The notes beneath the pieces were generated by a model, which saw only the letters and a program-made list of their open reading frames with translations, was not told where the DNA came from and did no database searches. A stretch of DNA of 59,642 nucleotides from Chloroflexota bacterium (GTDB lineage Bacteria > Chloroflexota > Dehalococcoidia > DSGV01), in the NCBI GenBank assembly GCA_021787985.1, contig JAJYLG010000011.1, positions 1 through 59,642 of the forward strand, written 5' to 3'. This document shows positions 1 through 8,419 of this stretch, piece after piece. The position numbers and the translations under genes were made by a program. Numbering within the stretch: position 1 is the first letter of the stretch; every line of letters starts with the position of its first letter.

Positions 1-52
1 CTGACAGTACCTGGGTGAGCGCCTGCAGTCGTTTCTGCGCCCTGCTGGTCAA
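1..52 (-). CDS. Transposase N-terminus, cut by the left edge
   Basis: Only about 17 codons are visible. A TTG start at 52 is preceded on the minus strand by a strong AGGAAGGG ribosome-binding site. The visible peptide is MTSRAQKRLQALTQVLS, which resembles the N-terminus just ahead of the helix-turn-helix in ISNCY-type transposases (a family of the form RAQ-R-VL--VL). The gene reads out of the window to the left. Next to it lie short repeats typical of an element end, which supports the call. Too little is present to fix the family. Confidence 0.42.
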   Translation of the reverse strand, partial: MTSRAQKRLQALTQVLS

Positions 53-81
53 CGTGATCCCTTCCTCTCGCATGAGAGGAC

Positions 82-130
82 AAAATCACTGGCCACTTGT
101 CCCGGTCAAATTCACTGGCCATCGACAGCG
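82..130. mobile_element. Probable terminal region of the insertion sequence
   Basis: The 10-bp word TCACTGGCCA occurs twice, at 86-95 and 112-121, just upstream of the partial transposase start. Short direct repeats of this kind mark the untranslated ends of several IS families. The rest of the element lies left of the window. The exact outer tip and any target-site duplication cannot be set from one end. Confidence 0.38.
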
Positions 131-143
131 GGCGAAAAAGTCC

Positions 144-173
144 TTGACACGCGGCATCATTTGGCATTATTAC
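144..173 (+). promoter_or_regulatory. Sigma-70-like promoter next to the IS end
   Basis: A perfect -35 TTGACA (144-149) is followed after 18 bp by TATTAC (168-173). The start would fall near 180, inside the palindrome at 184-207. It points rightward, away from the IS, but no gene of useful length follows before the convergent HD-GYP gene ends at 342. Confidence 0.45.
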
Positions 174-183
174 AATACCGGTA

Positions 184-207
184 GGTCGGTCACTGACCGG
201 CCAGTCA
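184..207. promoter_or_regulatory. Overlapping palindromes, TetR-type operator candidate
   Basis: Two dyads overlap. GGTCGGTCA / TGACCGGCC (184-192 and 194-202) pair at 8 of 9 positions around C193. TGACCGGCCAGTCA (194-207) pairs at 6 of 7 positions. Repeated TGAC/GTCA half-sites directly downstream of a promoter are the usual architecture of TetR-family operators. The cognate regulator is not adjacent, so the identity is inferred. Confidence 0.42.
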
Positions 208-292
208 GTATGGAGGCGGAGACGCCGCGCGGGGTGCCCGTGGCAGCGGGCGCGTCGGCCTCCGGATGCGGCGGAAGGGAGAGCAAGAGGTG

Positions 293-316
293 ATGTCCGT
301 GAGTTGGGACGGCTAG
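293..316 (+). other. Seven-codon reading frame left behind a ribosome-binding site
   Basis: An ATG at 293 follows purine-rich GGAAGGGAG and AAGAGG stretches. It opens a frame of only seven codons (MSVSWDG) before TAG. Together with the promoter and operator upstream, it looks like the 5' end of a gene whose body has been lost. It could equally be chance. Confidence 0.22.
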
Positions 317-341
317 TCGCACATTGCAGGGAGGCCGGTGA

Positions 342-1817
342 CTACGCGACACCGGCGCGTCCCGCCTGCTGGCGATGCCAGGCAACGACCTCGAGGTATT
401 GCTGGGCCATGAGCTCCACTATCTCGGGGTCGAATTGCGTTCCGGCCCAGCGCCGCAGCTCGTCCAGCGCTTCTTCGTAGGCCATGGCCCGCCGGTAGGG
501 CCGGTCGCTGGTCATGGCGTCGAATGCGTCCACCACGCTGAAGAGCCGGGCGCCCAGGGGGATTTGCTCGCCGCGCAGCCCCCGCGGGTAACCCTGCCCG
601 TCCCAGCGCTCGTGGTGGCAACGAACGATCTCCGCCGCGCCGGCCAGGAAGGGGACGTCCTTCAGCACCTCGTAGCCGATGCTGGCGTGGGCGCGCATCT
701 CGCCCCACTCGTGCTCTGTCAGCTTCCCGGGCTTGCGCAGGACGGCGTCGCGCACGCCGATCTTGCCAACGTCGTGCAGCAGCGCGCCGCGGTGGATGTC
801 GTTCCACTCCTTGGAATCCGTCTTGACGCCGTGCCAGACCGCCAGCATGCCCGTGATCGAGGCGACGCGGGTGGAGTGACCTCCGGTGTCCTTGTCGCGC
901 ACGTCCAGCGCGGCGATGAGCGCCTCCAGCGTCCCCCGGTAGGTCAGATCGAGCTCGTGGTGCATCGACAGGATGGATTCGTTGGCCGCCTGCAGCTCGG
1001 CGTTCTTCTGCGCCAGGTCCTGCACGTGCGCGCGCGCCTCGTCCAGGTACTGCTTCAGCGCGACGCGCATCGCCACCAGGGGCGCGGCGATCGCCGCCGT
1101 CGAGGCGGCGGGGGAGGCGGCGTAGCCGTAGGCGAGGCCGTAGCCGATCAGCCCCATGACCGTGTCGTGCGGGGCCAGCCAGGCGAACTCGCGCAGCCAG
1201 ACGCGGAAGGGCGAGCGGCGGGTGGCCAGGCTGACCACCGTGGACAGGAGCGCCGTCTCGACCAGGAACAGGGCCGCTCCCGAGAGGACCGCGGCCAGCG
1301 CCACCGTCGCCTGGGGTGCGCCGCTGTGCGCGCCGCCGAGGAAGGCGAAGGGAACGCCCGCCGCCAGCCCGCCGAGGGCGAACTCGCCCAGGTTGAAGAG
1401 CTTGCCGCGCAGCTTGCGCTGGTCCGTGCGCCAGAAGGAGGACGAGATGGCGCCAAAGAGCCCGGCGGACGCGGCCGCGAACGGCCCGTGCAGGGCGGCG
1501 ATGGCCACGTAGGCCACGGTGGCCACCGAGACCCGGGTGCGGGAGAAGATCTTCAGCTCGAAGCGCTCGAGGGCGATCGCCACGACGATCAGGGGCGCGG
1601 CGTGCAGGAGCGGGCGCCAGCCGATGACGAACGGCGCGGCCAGGGCCGCGCCGACGCCGCCGGCGAAGACCAGCGCGACGAAGACGGACGTGGGGTCGCG
1701 CAACGCCTCGGCGAAGGCGCGTCTCGCCTCGGTCGCGCTGAGTCGGGCCGTGCGGGTGGGCTCGCTCGCTTGCTGCTCGCGCAGATCCACCGGTCGCAGA
1801 TGGCTCGTCTGGTCCAC
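342..1817 (-). CDS. Membrane-anchored HD-GYP phosphodiesterase
   Basis: 491 aa from a GTG start chosen because AAAGGGA lies 7 nt upstream; the open frame extends further but looks non-coding. The N-terminal ~300 residues hold several hydrophobic segments (a membrane sensor-like region), followed by a short coiled coil and a C-terminal HD-GYP domain. Diagnostic motifs are visible: GALLHDVGKIG, then HHERWDGQGYP, then the VVDAFDAMTSDRPYR stretch. HD-GYP domains hydrolyse cyclic di-GMP (some act on cGAMP) using a metal centre held by the HD residues, so this is probably a second-messenger hydrolase tuned by a membrane signal. It is convergent with the IS/promoter region and divergent from the FAD oxidase. 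No GGDEF partner is in the window. Confidence 0.88.
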   Translation of the reverse strand: MDQTSHLRPVDLREQQASEPTRTARLSATEARRAFAEALRDPTSVFVALVFAGGVGAALAAPFVIGWRPLLHAAPLIVVAIALERFELKIFSRTRVSVATVAYVAIAALHGPFAAASAGLFGAISSSFWRTDQRKLRGKLFNLGEFALGGLAAGVPFAFLGGAHSGAPQATVALAAVLSGAALFLVETALLSTVVSLATRRSPFRVWLREFAWLAPHDTVMGLIGYGLAYGYAASPAASTAAIAAPLVAMRVALKQYLDEARAHVQDLAQKNAELQAANESILSMHHELDLTYRGTLEALIAALDVRDKDTGGHSTRVASITGMLAVWHGVKTDSKEWNDIHRGALLHDVGKIGVRDAVLRKPGKLTEHEWGEMRAHASIGYEVLKDVPFLAGAAEIVRCHHERWDGQGYPRGLRGEQIPLGARLFSVVDAFDAMTSDRPYRRAMAYEEALDELRRWAGTQFDPEIVELMAQQYLEVVAWHRQQAGRAGVA

Positions 1818-1995
1818 TCTGTCCCTTTCGCGGGGCAAGCAGGACTGCCTGCTGCAGGCAGGCCGTGAGGTATGCGGACGCCCGCAGTTGACTAATCGGC
1901 ACGTTGGCGGCGGGAGCGCAGGGAATCCACCTACGACATCGGACGTATCTGGTTCCCTTTCGTACTGGACAACCGGTCGCTGACCCGATGGGCGA

Positions 1996-2056
1996 GTGGC
2001 GCAGGCTTCCAGCCTGTGGCTGGCCGATAGCACAGGCGGAAAGCCTGTGGTGGCGC
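1996..2056. repeat. Two copies of the CAGGCTTCCAGCCTG palindromic repeat (family A)
   Basis: GTGGCGCAGGCTTCCAGCCTGTGGC (first 20 bases matter: GCAGGC/GCCTGT arms) at 1996-2020 and GCACAGGCGGAAAGCCTGTG at 2030-2049 are short hairpin-forming elements. Related copies lie near 4742, 13743, 46401 and 53392. They sit only between genes. They are interspersed palindromes of unknown role, possibly REP-like or terminator-like. The surrounding 1818-2082 also holds a CTGCCTGCTGCAGGCAGG palindrome and no gene. Confidence 0.7.
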
Positions 2057-2082
2057 CGGGCCCGCGGCGGTAGCCTGGGAGC

Positions 2083-3552
2083 GTGAGCACGAAGTACCCG
2101 CCGCTGCCGAAGGCGTTGCCGCTCCCCGTGCTGCGCGAGCTGGCGGCAGCGGTCGGCGAAGCGAACGTCGTCTGGCGGCCGCAGGACCTGCTCGTCTACG
2201 AGTACGACGCGACGATCGGCCGGGCGATGCCGTCGGTGGTCGTGCTGCCGGCCTCGGCCGAGGAGGTGGCGGCGTGCGTGCGGGTCGCCGGGCGGCACGG
2301 TCTGCCGGTGGTGCCGCGGGGCGCGGGCACTGGGCTCAGCGGCGGCGCGCTGGCCGTGCACGGCGGGGTGGTCGTGTCGACCATGCGCATGAACCGGATC
2401 CTCGAGGTGAACGCCGAGGAGCGGTTCGCGGTAGTCGAGCCCGGCCTGGTGAACCTGCGGCTCACCGAGGCGGCCGCGCGGCACGGGCTCTTCTACGCGC
2501 CGGACCCGAGCAGCCAGAAGGCTTGCACCATCGGCGGCAACGTGGCGGAGAACTCCGGCGGGCCGCACTGCCTCGCGCTCGGAACGACCACCAACCACGT
2601 CCTGGGGCTGGAGTGCGTGCTCGCCGACGGCGCCATCGTGCGGCTGGGCGGCTGGGGCGTGGAACGCCCGGGGTACGACCTCACCGGGCTGGTCGTCGGC
2701 TCCGAGGGGACGCTGTGCATCGTGACGAAGGTGTGCGTCCGTCTGCTGCCGGTGCCGGAGGCGGTAACGACGCTGCTGGCGGTGTTCGACACCATCGACC
2801 AGGCAACGGAGGTGGTGTCGGAGGTGATCGCCTCCGGGCTGCTGCCCGCGGCGCTGGAGATGATCGACAAGTACGTCATCCGCGCGGTGGAGCCGGTGCT
2901 GCATATCGGCTTCCCGCTGGACGCGGAGGCGGTGCTGCTGATCGAGGTGGACGGGCTGCGCGAGGCGGTGGACGAGGACGCCCGCGTGGCCGAGGCGATC
3001 TGCCGCGAGCACGGGGCGCGCGAGGTGCGCGCGGCCGAGCGGCCGGAGGAGCGGGCGCGGCTGTGGCAGGGGCGCAAGGAGTCGATCGGCGCGCTCGGCC
3101 GGCTGGCGCCGAACTACTACATCCTCGATGGGGTTGTGCCGCGCTCCAAGCTGCCGGAGGTGCTGCGCCGGGTCTACGAGGTGAGCGAGCGGTACGGCTT
3201 CCTCTGTGCGAACGTCTTCCACGCGGGCGACGGCAACCTGCATCCAAACCTGATGTTCGACGAGCGGGAGCCGGGCGCGACGGAACGGGTGCTGGAGTGC
3301 GGCGGCGAGATCCTGCGGCTATGTGTCGAGGCGGGGGGCGCGATCTCCGGCGAGCATGGTGTCGGTCACGAGAAGCGTGACTACATGCGCTGGATCTACG
3401 GCGAGGACGACCTGTCCGCCATGGAGCTGCTGAAGGAGGTCTTCGGCGCGACGGACCGTTTCAACCCGTGCAAGATCCTGCCGACCGGCCACGGCTGCGG
3501 CGAGACACAGCAGTCGACGATCGAGCGACTTGGGCCGGGCGCCTGGGTCTGA
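2083..3552 (+). CDS. FAD-binding oxidase, glycolate oxidase subunit GlcD-like
   Basis: 489 aa, GTG start. Family FAD-binding type 4 (vanillyl-alcohol oxidase fold) with a C-terminal FAD-oxidase domain. The FAD-binding region shows PRGAGTGLSGGAL and IGGNVAENSGGPHC, followed by GLVVGSEGTL. The C-terminal half carries HAGDGNLHPN and GAISGEHGVGHEKR, the catalytic/metal histidine motifs of GlcD and D-lactate dehydrogenases. Expected role: oxidation of a 2-hydroxy acid (glycolate or D-lactate) to the 2-oxo acid, with electrons to a quinone or Fe-S partner. GlcE and GlcF partners are not adjacent, so the electron acceptor and the substrate are open. Length is normal for the family. Confidence 0.88.
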   Translation: MSTKYPPLPKALPLPVLRELAAAVGEANVVWRPQDLLVYEYDATIGRAMPSVVVLPASAEEVAACVRVAGRHGLPVVPRGAGTGLSGGALAVHGGVVVSTMRMNRILEVNAEERFAVVEPGLVNLRLTEAAARHGLFYAPDPSSQKACTIGGNVAENSGGPHCLALGTTTNHVLGLECVLADGAIVRLGGWGVERPGYDLTGLVVGSEGTLCIVTKVCVRLLPVPEAVTTLLAVFDTIDQATEVVSEVIASGLLPAALEMIDKYVIRAVEPVLHIGFPLDAEAVLLIEVDGLREAVDEDARVAEAICREHGAREVRAAERPEERARLWQGRKESIGALGRLAPNYYILDGVVPRSKLPEVLRRVYEVSERYGFLCANVFHAGDGNLHPNLMFDEREPGATERVLECGGEILRLCVEAGGAISGEHGVGHEKRDYMRWIYGEDDLSAMELLKEVFGATDRFNPCKILPTGHGCGETQQSTIERLGPGAWV

Positions 3553-3565
3553 AGCGCGTCGGGGG

Positions 3566-3690
3566 TGTTCCGCCTCCATTCCCCTTTGCGGTCTGCGCCA
3601 TCTCTGCGCGTCCGCGATTCCCGTCCCTGCCGTCTCCTTTGCCCGTTGTTCCTTCGCGTCCTTGGTGTCTTTGCGGTGGGTATTCCCGGG
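3566..3690. repeat. CTTTGCG-rich degenerate intergenic repeat (family C)
   Basis: This stretch is built of variations on TTTGCGGTCTGCGCCATCTC and TTCGCGTCCTTGGTGTCTTT. Related degenerate text in the opposite sense (GCGGAGG, GCAGAGACCGCAG) occurs at 13609-13730. It fills the gap between two convergent genes and encodes nothing. Similar low-complexity repeats occur between genes in many large bacterial genomes; function unknown. Confidence 0.5.
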
Positions 3691-3693
3691 CGG

Positions 3694-4566
3694 TTAGTTC
3701 GAGCCGACGACGGTGAACTGCACCGACTGGTCGATGGCGCCGTTGACGGAGATGTCGACGCGGTAGGTTCCCGGCGGCCACGTCGTCTTCGGCGCCAGGG
3801 TGAAGTCGATGTTGCGCGAGCCGTCCGTGGTGACCTGGGTCGAGTCGATGAGGGTGTTGGGCGCGGAGGCGCTTCCGACGTCGACGACGTACCAGGCTGC
3901 TTTGAGCACGGTGTTGGCGGGGGCGTCCTTGATCGCGGTCACCGCGTGGAAGACAGAGTCCGGCTGGAAGCGGGTGGTGGGGTTCGCCGGGTCCTTGGCG
4001 GCGCCCTGGACGCCCTGGGCCATGGTGACCTTCGTGATGATGCCCGAGCCACCGGTTGTGGGCTGGCCGCCGCCGACGGAGAACGTCAGCGTGCGATTCA
4101 GCGCGTCGTCCACATAGACCTGCGCTCGGTACTGGCCGGCCGGCAGATGCCCCGCATCGGGCTTGAACGTGAAGTCGAGGTTGCGCGACCCCTCGCTGGT
4201 CAGGGTGTAGGCGCCCATCCGTGTGCCGTCGGACGTGAGCCAGACCACCTTCACCGAGGTGTTCTTGGGCGCGTCGGTGATCGTGACGACGGCGTGGAAG
4301 ATGGACTGGTTTGCGGCGAACGTGTCGGTGATGCCCACCGGGTCGAAGTTGTCCCCCTGGGCGTCGCGTGCCGTAACCGCGTTGGTGATGACGTTGGCGG
4401 GACTCGCCTGGGGCGTCGGCGAGGGTGTCGGGGTCGGGGTTGGCGAGGCCGTCACGTAGACGGTCTGGACAACGACCTGCTTCGAGCCGCCACAGGCGGC
4501 GACGAGCATGGCGGCGAGCAGGACGGCCGGCGCGGCCCGGCGTAGCGCAATCAGGCGGCGAACCAC
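3694..4566 (-). CDS. Secreted lipoprotein with two tandem beta-sandwich-like repeats
   Basis: 290 aa, GTG start behind GGGAGGAG. A lipoprotein signal ends in LVAAC (Cys25), followed by a Thr-Pro linker (PTPTPTPSPTP). The rest is an internal duplication. Both halves contain the pattern FHAV-TI/AI-DAP-NT-(V/L)K followed by GSRN(L/I)DFT and then PAGQYRAQVYVD or PPGTYRVDISVN. No enzymatic motif is seen. The repeat pattern suggests extracellular Ig-like domains that bind or scaffold something at the cell surface. Not assigned to a named family. It is convergent with the FAD oxidase. Confidence 0.75.
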   Translation of the reverse strand: MVRRLIALRRAAPAVLLAAMLVAACGGSKQVVVQTVYVTASPTPTPTPSPTPQASPANVITNAVTARDAQGDNFDPVGITDTFAANQSIFHAVVTITDAPKNTSVKVVWLTSDGTRMGAYTLTSEGSRNLDFTFKPDAGHLPAGQYRAQVYVDDALNRTLTFSVGGGQPTTGGSGIITKVTMAQGVQGAAKDPANPTTRFQPDSVFHAVTAIKDAPANTVLKAAWYVVDVGSASAPNTLIDSTQVTTDGSRNIDFTLAPKTTWPPGTYRVDISVNGAIDQSVQFTVVGSN

Positions 4567-4741
4567 AGTGCTCCTCCCGGTCGAGCGTGCTCAACACCGA
4601 CGCCCGGCCCCCGGCGAGATCCGCGCGAACGGTCGACGGAGAACCGAACGGCTCGCTCGGGCACGTACGTCGCGAGCAATGTTGCACGCGCGGCGAAGGT
4701 CGTCAAGCGGCAATCGCCCGCCCGCCGGTGGGTCGCGGACT

Positions 4742-4761
4742 GCGCGGGTTGGAAACCCGCG
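4742..4761. repeat. GCGCGGGTTGGAAACCCGCG palindrome (family A variant)
   Basis: A 20-bp near-perfect palindrome, GCGCGGGTTGGAAACCCGCG, followed by CCACC. It has the same architecture as the family A elements (arms around a TTCC/GGAA centre) but different arms. It lies in the 263-bp gap between the lipoprotein and the acyl-CoA dehydrogenase, which contains no other recognisable feature. Confidence 0.6.
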
Positions 4762-4829
4762 CCACCGGCAAGATACGCCGGAGGCGGCGGCGATGGCCTC
4801 CCGCACACGTCTCCAACGTGAAGCGGTCG

Positions 4830-5996
4830 TCAACCCCGCGGCAGACCGAGGCCGCGGGTGGCGATGATGTTGCGCTGGACCTCGCTCGTCCCGCCGGCGA
4901 TCGTCGCGGTGCCGACCGTCACGAGGAGCTGCTCCGCGAAGCGTCCCTTGAGGCGCGCCCAGCGGCCGCCGTTGCGGAGCTGTCCGTACAGCCCCAGGAC
5001 GGAGACGCCGAAGCGAGCGATGCGCTGCGTCAGCTCGCCGGCGTACAGCTTGGCCGCGCTGGCCTCGGCGTTCGGCACCAGCCCGCGCGCCTGCATGCCG
5101 GCGACGCGGTAGCTCAGCATCCGCCCGACCTCGGTCTCGACCCACCGCTCAGCCAGGCCGGAGCGCACCGCGGCACGCCGACGGGCGGGGCATTCCGCGG
5201 CGTGCTCCACCAGCTCCTCCACGTTGCGCCGCCCACCGGCGCTGCCGGCGATCGACGACCGCTCGTAGTCGAGCGTGGTGGTGGCGATGTACCAGCCGCG
5301 GTTCTCCTCGCCGAGCCGCGCGGCGAGCGGTACGCGGACGTCGGTGAGGAATATCTCGTTGAACGAGTGCCGTCCGGCCAGGTTGATGAGCGGCCGGACC
5401 GCGACCCCGGCGGTGCGCATCGGCAGCAGGAAGCAGGAGATCCCCTTGTGCTTGGGCGCCTCCGGGTCGGTGCGCGCCAACAGGAGCATCATGTCGGCGC
5501 GCTGCGCCTGGCTGGTCCAGATCTTCTGCCCGTTGATAACGTACTCGTCGCCGTCCCGGACCGCCCGCGTTTGCAGGGAGGCGAGGTCGGAGCCGGCGCC
5601 CGGCTCGGAGAAGCCTCGGCACCAGTACAGCTCGGCGCGGGTGATGGCCGGCAGATGCTCGCGTTTCTGCCGCTCGTCGCCGTAGTGGATGATCGTCGGG
5701 CCAACGAGTCCCACGGAGAAGAGGCGGCCGCCGCCCGGCGCGCGGTGGTACGCGAACGCCTCGTTGAAGATGAGCTGCTCGATGTAGCCGGCGGCCATGC
5801 CGCCGTACTCCCGCGGCCAGGCGGGCGCCATCCAGCCGTGGTCGGAAAGCCGGCGGTTGAGCTCCAGGCCGACCTGCCACTCCTCGTCCGCGTCCTCGCC
5901 GCCCTCGCCGTGCCAGCCGGGGGGCAGCGCCTCGGCGAGGAACGCCTCCACGCGCTCGCGGAGTTGCTGCTCGGCGGGGCTGAAGCGGAGCTCCAT
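4830..5996 (-). CDS. Acyl-CoA dehydrogenase (paralogue 1)
   Basis: 388 aa; start at 5996 behind GGAGGCAGGAG. Typical acyl-CoA dehydrogenase layout: N-terminal helical domain beginning MELRFSPAEQQLRERV, middle beta domain with GFSEPGAGSDLASLQT and VINGQKIWTS (FAD/substrate loop), and a C-terminal helical domain ending GGTSEVQRNIIATRGLGLPR. Expected reaction: FAD-dependent alpha,beta-dehydrogenation of an acyl-CoA, passing electrons to ETF. It is one of four close relatives in the window (others near 15.1, 37.6 and 54.3 kb), so chain-length and branch specificity cannot be assigned. No ETF genes are nearby. Closest neighbours are two secreted lipoproteins, which do not help with function. Confidence 0.92.
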   Translation of the reverse strand: MELRFSPAEQQLRERVEAFLAEALPPGWHGEGGEDADEEWQVGLELNRRLSDHGWMAPAWPREYGGMAAGYIEQLIFNEAFAYHRAPGGGRLFSVGLVGPTIIHYGDERQKREHLPAITRAELYWCRGFSEPGAGSDLASLQTRAVRDGDEYVINGQKIWTSQAQRADMMLLLARTDPEAPKHKGISCFLLPMRTAGVAVRPLINLAGRHSFNEIFLTDVRVPLAARLGEENRGWYIATTTLDYERSSIAGSAGGRRNVEELVEHAAECPARRRAAVRSGLAERWVETEVGRMLSYRVAGMQARGLVPNAEASAAKLYAGELTQRIARFGVSVLGLYGQLRNGGRWARLKGRFAEQLLVTVGTATIAGGTSEVQRNIIATRGLGLPRG

Positions 5997-6174
5997 CTGC
6001 TCCTGCCTCCGTGCGCGTCTAACTGCGAGCAGTGTAAGGCCGACCGAAGCGGTGGCACAGGCTTCCGCCGGTGGTGCCCGCTGCGGCGGCCCTCGGCCAC
6101 GCCGGCGGAAGGAGCGCGGGCCAGAGGACTTCCCTCTGGCCCGCCCGCAACCGCGCTCGAGCGTCCGCGCGGCC

Positions 6175-7716
6175 CTACTGCCCGGGTGCGGTGATGTAGA
6201 AGGCGAAGTGGAAGGCCGGCAATCGTTCACCCGGATGGTCCGCGGCGTAGGTGAGCTGCGGTATCCGGAAGTTGATTGGCCGCGTCTCCTTGCCTTTGTA
6301 GATGCCGGGGTACAGGTCGATGAAGTGCCAGCCCGGAGCACCTGACATGCGTAGGAAGACCTGCACGTTGCCGCCCGAGTTGAAGCCACAGGCGTAGCCC
6401 GCGTAGGCGTTGTCGTAGACGATGTTGTAGATGTTGGCCGTCTCGGTCCAACCGACCCCGTGGAGCTGAACCAGCACCTCGGTTCCCGGCGGTCCGGACG
6501 TGACGCTGAGCAGCGCGGCGCTGGGCCGGATGGTGAACGTCCCGCCTGCCAGTGTCCTCCCGCCCGCGCGTGCCGAAACGGTGTGAAGCCCGCCCAGGTC
6601 GTCCGGCACGGTGAGCTGCCATGCCAGGGCTCCCGAGGCGTCAGTGCGGGCTTGACCAATCGCCTTGGCCTGCTCCTCCCAGCCGGAACCGGAGACCCGA
6701 TTGCCGACCACCGTCGCCCAAGCAAGGTCGACGTCGGCGTTCGGGGGAAGGCCGCGGGCGTGTACGGTCGCCGCAGAGCCGACGATGCCGTCCGGGGGGT
6801 CCAGCCAGAGGGCCGGGCCGTCGCCCGAAGGCGCGCTCGCAGTGGAGGTGGGCATCAGTTGCGCGGCGACCGGCGGTGGAAGGACGGCCGGGCCGCCGGT
6901 GACCGTGAAGTTCAGGTGGAACTGCGGCCGGTCTGGCTCGGGCGACTGCTGCATGTTCAGGTAGGGGAAGGTGAAGTCACCGTGCAGGACCGTCACCACG
7001 TGCACTCCCGGCCCGCCGGTCGCCGGGATCACCGCCCGGGCCAGGCCGTGCGTGGTCACCGCCGAGAGCCAGCCGGTGAACTTGTTGTCGTAGCTGACCA
7101 GCCAACTGTTCTCGAGCTGCTGCCAGCCGATGCCGCGCGCCTCGATGGTGATCGGCGTTCCGGGGGGGCCGCTGGCCGGCGAGACGGAGACCTGCAGGTC
7201 CACGTCGAAGCCGGCTTTGTTCTGGGGGCGGCCCTGCCAGACGACGAACACGTCGTGCTGGAAGCCGAAATCGTTCGGGACGTCAAACGTGGCGGTGAAC
7301 ACCCCATCGTCGCCGGCACGCCCTGAGGCCAGCGTTCGTTGAACGGGACGATACTGCCGTCCCTCGTAGGCGGTGCGGTCGGCCGAGAGCTTCCAGGCCC
7401 CGTCGACGCTCGTCCACACGAGGTCGTAGCCGGCGCCCGGCTCCAGCCCCGCGGAAGTGGCGGTGACGCGCGTTCCCCAGGGTCCGTGGTCGGGGCTCAA
7501 GCTGAGCCTGCCGACGGGAGTGAACTGCTGCTGAGACAGCGAGGAGGGCGAGGCCGTGGCCTGCGCCGCCGGCCCCGCTTCTCCTCCTCTCGAGGAAGGT
7601 GTGGACGGGTTGTCTCGAACGGCACGCGAGCAACCGTAGACGAGCGCGAGCACCAGGACTGCGGCACTGGCCACCAGCGTGCTTGTGCTCGGCCGCGACC
7701 TCGGTTTCCGATCCAT
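6175..7716 (-). CDS. Large secreted lipoprotein with Ig/IPT-like repeats
   Basis: 513 aa; start set at 7716 because GGGGAGGCGAGG precedes it and the signal peptide follows at once. Lipobox LVYGC (Cys29), then a Ser/Ala-rich linker. At least three repeats begin with a phrase such as SPASGPPGTPI, SPDHGPWGTRV or TSGPPGTEVLVQLHGVGW, a pattern seen in IPT/TIG-type beta-sandwich domains. The second and last repeats share NIVYDNAYAGY / LVSYDNKFTGW and a GW-or-GVH-(F/V)-(I/T)-(D/V)L segment, so they are recent duplicates. It is downstream of, and co-directional with, the NrfD/Fe-S redox module, hence probably an outer-surface companion of that complex. No catalytic motif seen. Confidence 0.7.
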   Translation of the reverse strand: MDRKPRSRPSTSTLVASAAVLVLALVYGCSRAVRDNPSTPSSRGGEAGPAAQATASPSSLSQQQFTPVGRLSLSPDHGPWGTRVTATSAGLEPGAGYDLVWTSVDGAWKLSADRTAYEGRQYRPVQRTLASGRAGDDGVFTATFDVPNDFGFQHDVFVVWQGRPQNKAGFDVDLQVSVSPASGPPGTPITIEARGIGWQQLENSWLVSYDNKFTGWLSAVTTHGLARAVIPATGGPGVHVVTVLHGDFTFPYLNMQQSPEPDRPQFHLNFTVTGGPAVLPPPVAAQLMPTSTASAPSGDGPALWLDPPDGIVGSAATVHARGLPPNADVDLAWATVVGNRVSGSGWEEQAKAIGQARTDASGALAWQLTVPDDLGGLHTVSARAGGRTLAGGTFTIRPSAALLSVTSGPPGTEVLVQLHGVGWTETANIYNIVYDNAYAGYACGFNSGGNVQVFLRMSGAPGWHFIDLYPGIYKGKETRPINFRIPQLTYAADHPGERLPAFHFAFYITAPGQ

Positions 7717-7823
7717 GGTCCTCGCCTCCCCTCGCCGCTCGCACAGGCGGTGCAAGCGAGCTTGATCAATCCGTTTCGACCGTTGGCCTGCCCCCCGCGG
7801 GACTCCCCGTTTCCCGCAGCCTG

Positions 7824-8369
7824 CTAACGCTGCCCCGCGGGAACGATCTGCATCACCGAGGGCGCGACCTGGAAGGGCAGAAACTGGCCGGTCCTGCCCT
7901 GGTTGTCGGCGGCGTCGATCTTGTAGGCGAAGGAGCCGGTCGGGTAGCTCGCTGGAATCTTGAACGAGGTCGTCCAGAAGAACTCGGTGCCGCCTTTCGG
8001 GTGAGCGCCGTACTTCAACGCCTGAGTTGTGCCGTCGGGCAGCGTGAGCGCGACGTTCTTGAGCGCCTTGTCGTCCATCGGCTTGCCGGTGGTCGGGTCG
8101 AAGATGCGGACCCGCCAGACCGCCTGGCTGCCCTGCGGATAGCGGTTCTGCTGCACGCAGGAGAGGTAGGCTTTTTCGGCGTCGGACAGCCCGTCGGGGC
8201 CGCGAACGACGTCGGCCTGTACGAAGAGGGTCTTGGCGGTCGGCTGCTGGGTGGCGGCCTGTGTGGCAGCGGTCGTGCCCTGGGCGGGCGCGTTGCTGGA
8301 GCCGCCGCAGGCCGCGGCCAGCAGCGTGAGTCCCGCCGCGGCCAGGGGCATAAGTCCACGAGCTCTCAT
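7824..8369 (-). CDS. Small secreted lipoprotein of the redox cluster
   Basis: 181 aa; the ATG at 8369 follows AAGGAGG, so it was preferred over an upstream in-frame start. Signal peptide and lipobox LLAAAC (Cys21), then a Thr/Gln-rich linker and one globular domain of ~130 residues with a single further Cys (LSCVQQNRYP). It contains DGTTQALKYG and SFKIPASYPTGSFAYKI, suggestive of an Ig-like fold. There is no CxxCH haem motif. It sits between the membrane-tethered Ig-like protein and the larger lipoprotein, all on the minus strand behind the Fe-S/NrfD genes. Function unknown. Confidence 0.68.
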   Translation of the reverse strand: MRARGLMPLAAAGLTLLAAACGGSSNAPAQGTTAATQAATQQPTAKTLFVQADVVRGPDGLSDAEKAYLSCVQQNRYPQGSQAVWRVRIFDPTTGKPMDDKALKNVALTLPDGTTQALKYGAHPKGGTEFFWTTSFKIPASYPTGSFAYKIDAADNQGRTGQFLPFQVAPSVMQIVPAGQR

Positions 8370-8419
8370 TGTGCTGCTACCTCCTTGATGCTTGGGGATG
8401 CGCGTCGTGGGGTTCCACG

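Noticed and set aside
313-3243. Very long minus-strand open frame (about 970 codons) across the HD-GYP and GlcD genes
   Set aside because: It is an antisense shadow of GC-rich coding DNA; its protein is Arg/Ala/His-rich with no domain.
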